Assembly: GCA_031274385.1 (NCBI GenBank)
Contig: JAISQH010000331.1
Coordinates: forward strand, 1-8,767
Length of the DNA: 8,767 nucleotides
Origin: Planctomycetaceae bacterium
GTDB lineage: Bacteria > Planctomycetota > Planctomycetia > Pirellulales > Thermoguttaceae
Direction: 5' to 3'
Part shown: positions 6,256-8,767 of the stretch, one piece after another
Position numbering within the stretch: position 1 is the first letter of the stretch
Layout of the letters: the number at the start of each line of letters is the position of its first letter
Made by a program: the position numbers and the translations under genes
Notes under the pieces: model-generated
Told to the model about the DNA's origin: nothing
Database searches by the model: none
The model's input: the letters and a program-made list of their open reading frames with translations, nothing else

Positions 6256-6341
6256 GTAGGGGCAATCCCTTGCGGTTGCCCCGAACCATCACAAATTCAG
6301 GACGACCGTAAATTCAGGGCGACCGCAAGGGTCGCCCCTAC
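6256..6341. repeat. GTAGGGGC-type inverted repeat with internal tandem repeat
   Basis: The left arm (6256-6282) begins GTAGGGGCAATCCCTTGCGG and the right arm (6317-6341) is its near reverse complement, ending AAGGGTCGCCCCTAC. Each arm also has internal symmetry around CCCTTGCGG. The interval holds two tandem 17-base units, AAATTCAGGACGACCGT (6293-6309) and AAATTCAGGGCGACCGC (6310-6326), the second running into the right arm. Elements of this type are, to my knowledge, widely dispersed in environmental bacterial genomes. It lies between convergent genes and could end transcription from both sides. The ORF crossing it (6154-6441) is a translation of the repeat and is not annotated as a gene. 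Confidence 0.85.
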
Positions 6342-6397
6342 GGGTAAATGGTTCTTTCATTTTTACGAGTTGCCGAATTTTTCAGCGGTTTTTGGAA

Positions 6398-7348
6398 TTA
6401 CGAGCGGATCATATCACGAAGCGTTTGCTCCAACGGAATGAGCGGCGTCCAACCGGTTGCACGGCGTAATTTTTCGGCATTGCCCACCACCACCGGCGCG
6501 TCGTTGGGACGAAGCAACGCCGGAACCATCTCAATTGTTGTTTCAAGTTCCAGAATTTTTGAAATCATTTCAATCACATTCAAAAGCGAAACACCCTCGC
6601 CGCGACAAACATTGTACACTTCACCGGCTTTACCCTTTTCCAGCAAAAGATGATAAGCCCGCACCACATCCCGAACATCCAAAAAATCCCGAATCAAATG
6701 AATATTGCCCGTTTTGATAACAGGTTTGTCACAGCCGTTTCGTTTGGCTTCGAGCAATTGCCGGACAAAAGACGCAATAACAAACCGCTCACTTTGTCCC
6801 GGTCCGGTATGACTAAATGATCGCGTCGAAACAATGTCCAATGCGTCTTTTTCAATAGAAGATCGAATCAATTGCTCCTGAGCCAAACGGCTTTGACCAT
6901 ACGGATTGATCGGCTGGCAACTCCGCGATTCCTCCAACGGCATGGTTTCGCCCGCCGCGTTACCGTACACCTCAGAGGAACCAACCGCCAACAACCGGAA
7001 TTTCAAAGTCGAGAACCGCCGCATTGATTCGAGCAAATTGTGCAATATTCCCACATTGTTCGACATGCACGCCGCCGGATTTTGCCAACTCGCCGCAACA
7101 CTGCTCATCGCCGCAAGATGAATCAAAGCATCCGGCTTAAACTCGCTAATCAGTGTTGCCAACGGCTCCGGCTTTGTCAAATCAACCGATTCAAAACGGA
7201 AGGAAAACCGGTGAAATGTTAAAATCGGCGGTTCGGAATGACAATCAAGCCCTAAGATTTCCGCCGGACTATTTGACGCCGTATCAAAATAATTCAATAA
7301 ATGACCGCCAACAAATCCGCCCACTCCCGTTATTAAACACTTTTTCAT
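6398..7348 (-). CDS. NAD-dependent epimerase/dehydratase, GDP-6-deoxymannose reductase-like
   Basis: A 316-residue extended short-chain dehydrogenase. The Rossmann motif GVGGFVG (8-14) binds NAD(P), and LIHLAAMSSV (75-84) and GSSEVYG (123-129) are typical of nucleotide-sugar epimerases. HTGPGQSERFVIASFVRQ (180-197), RDFLDVRDVVRAY (220-232) and GEVYNVCRG (242-250) resemble the GDP-mannose 4,6-dehydratase/Rmd group most, so the likely substrate is a GDP-linked deoxyhexose, for example reduction of GDP-4-keto-6-deoxymannose to GDP-rhamnose. The active-site YxxxK is changed: the sequence is NPYGQSRLAQEQ with Tyr150 and Arg154 (codon CGT on the minus strand, 6887-6889). The start at 7348 has AAGGG six bases upstream. 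It ends convergently with the GDPD gene and no partner sugar gene is in the window. The fold is certain; the precise reaction is inferred. Confidence 0.9.
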   Translation of the reverse strand: MKKCLITGVGGFVGGHLLNYFDTASNSPAEILGLDCHSEPPILTFHRFSFRFESVDLTKPEPLATLISEFKPDALIHLAAMSSVAASWQNPAACMSNNVGILHNLLESMRRFSTLKFRLLAVGSSEVYGNAAGETMPLEESRSCQPINPYGQSRLAQEQLIRSSIEKDALDIVSTRSFSHTGPGQSERFVIASFVRQLLEAKRNGCDKPVIKTGNIHLIRDFLDVRDVVRAYHLLLEKGKAGEVYNVCRGEGVSLLNVIEMISKILELETTIEMVPALLRPNDAPVVVGNAEKLRRATGWTPLIPLEQTLRDMIRS

Positions 7349-7357
7349 AAAATGCCC

Positions 7358-7385
7358 TTGTCTTTTTGATTAAGAATCTTATAAT
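7358..7385 (+). promoter_or_regulatory. Sigma-70-type promoter for the structured RNA
   Basis: TTGTCT (7358-7363) and a perfect TATAAT (7380-7385) are separated by 16 bases. The predicted start is about 7391-7393, just before the 5' arm of the RNA closing stem. It lies directly upstream of the minus-strand epimerase start and could also influence that gene's divergent transcription. Confidence 0.6.
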
Positions 7386-7390
7386 CTCCA

Positions 7391-7543
7391 AAAGTACAAG
7401 CCTCTTGTCCGGGTTTGCTGGAAGGTCAACCTATATCGTGGATCAAAGTCATTATACGGCTGATACAAGTGTACGCCCGACTTTCATCCGTCTCGAAGCG
7501 ACAAATTCCTGTCGCGAATTCCGGGAAGAGGTTTGTTTTTTTT
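7391..7543 (+). ncRNA. Candidate structured small RNA (6S-like architecture)
   Basis: A likely free-standing RNA of about 150 nt between divergent genes. The 5' arm ACAAGCCTCTTGTCCGG (7396-7412) pairs with CCGGGAAGAGGTTTGT (7521-7536), giving a 16-bp closing stem with one bulge, followed at once by eight T (7536-7543): an intrinsic terminator formed by the molecule's own ends. Inside are a 5' single-stranded stretch (7413-7438), an apical stem 7439-7450/7479-7490 (GGAT and AAAGTC pairing with GACTTT and ATCC around one C-C mismatch) with a small terminal hairpin, and on the 3' side a hairpin GCGACA/TGTCGC (7498-7503/7510-7515). Closing stem, wide central bubble with a 3' hairpin and apical stem resemble 6S RNA, the RNA polymerase-binding regulator. 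CCTATATC at 7430-7437 recalls the region where 6S templates its product RNA. The 6S identity is a hypothesis; a leader or unknown RNA is the alternative. Confidence 0.6.
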
Positions 7544-7560
7544 GTTTTCAGAGTTTTCTT

Positions 7561-7596
7561 CGTAACCTTGCAACAAAAGGTTACGCCGGTTTTTTT
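7561..7596 (+). terminator. Second hairpin plus T-run after the RNA candidate
   Basis: CGTAACCTT (7561-7569) and AAGGTTACG (7577-7585) form a perfect 9-bp stem with a 7-base loop, followed by CCGG and seven T (7590-7596). It resembles an intrinsic terminator, except that four bases separate stem and T-run. No plus-strand protein gene ends upstream, so it would back up the RNA terminator at 7543 or act in the leader of the rhomboid gene. Confidence 0.5.
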
Positions 7597-7712
7597 GAGA
7601 ATCATATTCAACAGTAGAACCCCAATAAAATACCAGATTGTTCCAATACAGGCAAGACAAGATCGAATCAGGTCGGTCAATAATTGCTAAGATTGAGACG
7701 GATAAATCAACT

Positions 7713-8672
7713 ATGGGATTTCAAGACCGAGATTATAACCGCTCCGAACCTTACGATGACAATGGCTATTACCGTTCCCGACGCGGTTCCGTGTCAATAA
7801 CAATGCGGTTGGTATTTATCAACTTTGTGCTTTGGCTTGCCAACGGTTTTCTTTTTGCCGACTCGCATTTTCTAATGGCTGTCATGGCAATCGTGCCGGG
7901 AACATTAAAAGACCCGGAACTTTGGTGGAAATTCCTGACGTATGGTTTCGCGCATTCTCCGACCGATTTCTGGCATATTGGCGGTAATATGCTGGGGTTG
8001 GTGATGTTCGGTTACGGCATGATGCTTGGAATCGGTCAAGGCGGTTTCGGATTGGTTCGCGGTGAAAATATCGAAGACCGGCTCGGACGCACAGAGTATC
8101 TTGCCTTTTACCTTTTGACCATCGTTTTCAGCGGAATCGTCTATGCCGCCCTCACTGACGCAGGTTGTTTGGGAGCCTCCGGCGGTGTGACGGGGATTGT
8201 TATTTTGTACGCGCTGTTCTATCCCACCAAAACGCTGTTATTTTGGGGAATCCTGCCGTTGCCCATGTGGGCGATTGGAATTCTCATCGTTTTCATGGAC
8301 GCACAAGGCGCATCAGGAATCGGGACAGGCGGTATCGCTTACGTTGCTCATCTCGCCGGTGCGGGTTTTGCTCTCTTCTATTATTACTTTTTCGCCCAAC
8401 ATCATCGGAAAATCACCAATGGCTTGACCGGTTGGGGAAAATTTTTCCGCAAAAAATTCAAACCAAAACCCAAATTGCATCTTTACCCCGAAGACAATTC
8501 AACCCAAAACCCAACCAAGCAAGGAAAAAAATCAGAAAAAGAGGAAGAATTTGAAAAACGTCTTGATGAAATTCTTGGTCGTTACGGTAGGGTGGGCGAA
8601 GCCGGGCTGACCAAAGAAGAACGCGACTTTTTACAACGTGCCAGCAAAAAATATCGCGATAAAGAAAAATAA
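7713..8672 (+). CDS. Rhomboid-family intramembrane serine protease with DUF6576-like tail
   Basis: A 319-residue multi-pass membrane protein. ATG 7713 (MGFQDRDYNRSEPYDD) is preferred over the in-frame ATG 7638 because this N-terminus looks like that of planctomycete rhomboids; neither start has a strong ribosome binding site. Hydrophobic segments lie at about 30-48, 87-107, 128-147, 153-170, 174-197 and 207-227, the six-helix rhomboid core. The catalytic Ser is S156 in GASGG (154-158) and the His is H213 in YVAHLAGAGFA (210-220). FWHIGGN (86-92) carries the helix-2 His and Asn that help form the oxyanion hole. Rhomboids cleave transmembrane helices of substrate proteins within the membrane. 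The cytoplasmic tail (228-319) is Lys/Glu-rich and ends in LDEILGRYGRVGEAGLTKEE (residues 284-303) and further residues, resembling DUF6576 found after some bacterial rhomboids. Substrates are unknown. Confidence 0.92.
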   Translation: MGFQDRDYNRSEPYDDNGYYRSRRGSVSITMRLVFINFVLWLANGFLFADSHFLMAVMAIVPGTLKDPELWWKFLTYGFAHSPTDFWHIGGNMLGLVMFGYGMMLGIGQGGFGLVRGENIEDRLGRTEYLAFYLLTIVFSGIVYAALTDAGCLGASGGVTGIVILYALFYPTKTLLFWGILPLPMWAIGILIVFMDAQGASGIGTGGIAYVAHLAGAGFALFYYYFFAQHHRKITNGLTGWGKFFRKKFKPKPKLHLYPEDNSTQNPTKQGKKSEKEEEFEKRLDEILGRYGRVGEAGLTKEERDFLQRASKKYRDKEK

Positions 8673-8707
8673 CCGTTGGGGAATTGAGGCTTGGAAACCG
8701 GAAACAC

Positions 8708-8767
8708 CTAATCCAAAATAACGTTCGCCACTCCGTAATTTACAAATTTTACGCCATAATTTTTCCC
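8708..8767 (-). CDS. Possible C-terminal end of a minus-strand gene
   Basis: From the right edge inward the minus strand is open for 19 codons (GKNYGVKFVNYGVANVILD) to TAG at 8708-8710. The composition is protein-like, and a gene convergent with the rhomboid gene would leave a 35-base gap. The fragment is too short to name a family, and chance openness over 60 bases is quite possible. Confidence 0.3.
   Translation of the reverse strand, partial: GKNYGVKFVNYGVANVILD

Noticed and set aside
6154..6441. A 95-codon plus-strand ORF across the GTAGGGGC inverted repeat
   Set aside because: Most of its protein is a translation of the repeat arms, it overlaps the end of the epimerase gene in antisense, and it has no ribosome binding site or recognisable domain.
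7366..7690. Overlapping ORFs of 83-91 codons on both strands in the spacer before the rhomboid gene
   Set aside because: They run through the base-paired RNA candidate and both T-runs, show no domain, and several strands and frames are open at once, as expected by chance.

Overview
The window looks like chromosomal DNA of a planctomycete (Planctomycetota, probably a Pirellulales-like or gut-associated lineage of moderate GC). The main evidence is the 3' end of a DUF1559 pseudopilin-like gene with its H-X9-DG motif at the left edge, a family greatly expanded in that phylum. A BNR 'sialidase', a Tat-exported sugar isomerase/epimerase-like protein, an Obg GTPase with no extra C-terminal domain and a rhomboid whose tail resembles DUF6576 all fit. 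Gene density is low for a bacterium, and the spacers are filled with short repeats.

Layout: (1) 1-293, end of the DUF1559 gene (+). (2) 343-1929, secreted sialidase-family protein with four Asp boxes and an unrecognised C-terminal domain (+). (3) 1930-2415, non-coding: composite inverted repeats, a good sigma-70 promoter and two small tandem repeats in front of obg. (4) 2416-3414, Obg GTPase (+). (5) 3415-3612, a second CACGAA-type palindrome between convergent genes. (6) 3613-4497, Tat-signal TIM-barrel isomerase-like protein (-). (7) 4498-5185, mostly non-coding: nested palindromes, then a short decayed remnant of a glycerophosphodiester phosphodiesterase (GDPD) gene. (8) 5186-6121, intact exported GDPD-family protein (+). 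(9) 6122-6397, a repeat module and a GTAGGGGC-type inverted repeat between convergent genes. (10) 6398-7348, NAD-dependent nucleotide-sugar epimerase/reductase (-). (11) 7349-7712, a divergent spacer holding what looks like an independent structured RNA gene. It has its own promoter, a long closing stem and a U-run, and a second terminator-like hairpin follows. (12) 7713-8672, rhomboid-family protease (+). (13) 8708-8767, possible end of a minus-strand gene running off the right edge.

The genes do not form one pathway. The sialidase-like protein, GDPD and isomerase are exported and probably handle sugars or phosphodiesters outside the cytoplasm. The epimerase belongs to nucleotide-sugar (deoxyhexose) metabolism, and Obg serves ribosome assembly and growth control. 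No defence system, prophage, CRISPR array, tRNA or rRNA gene was seen. The most interesting element is the RNA-like locus at 7391-7543, whose architecture recalls 6S RNA. The next are the dead GDPD copy directly in front of the live one, and the related repeat modules reused in the spacers.
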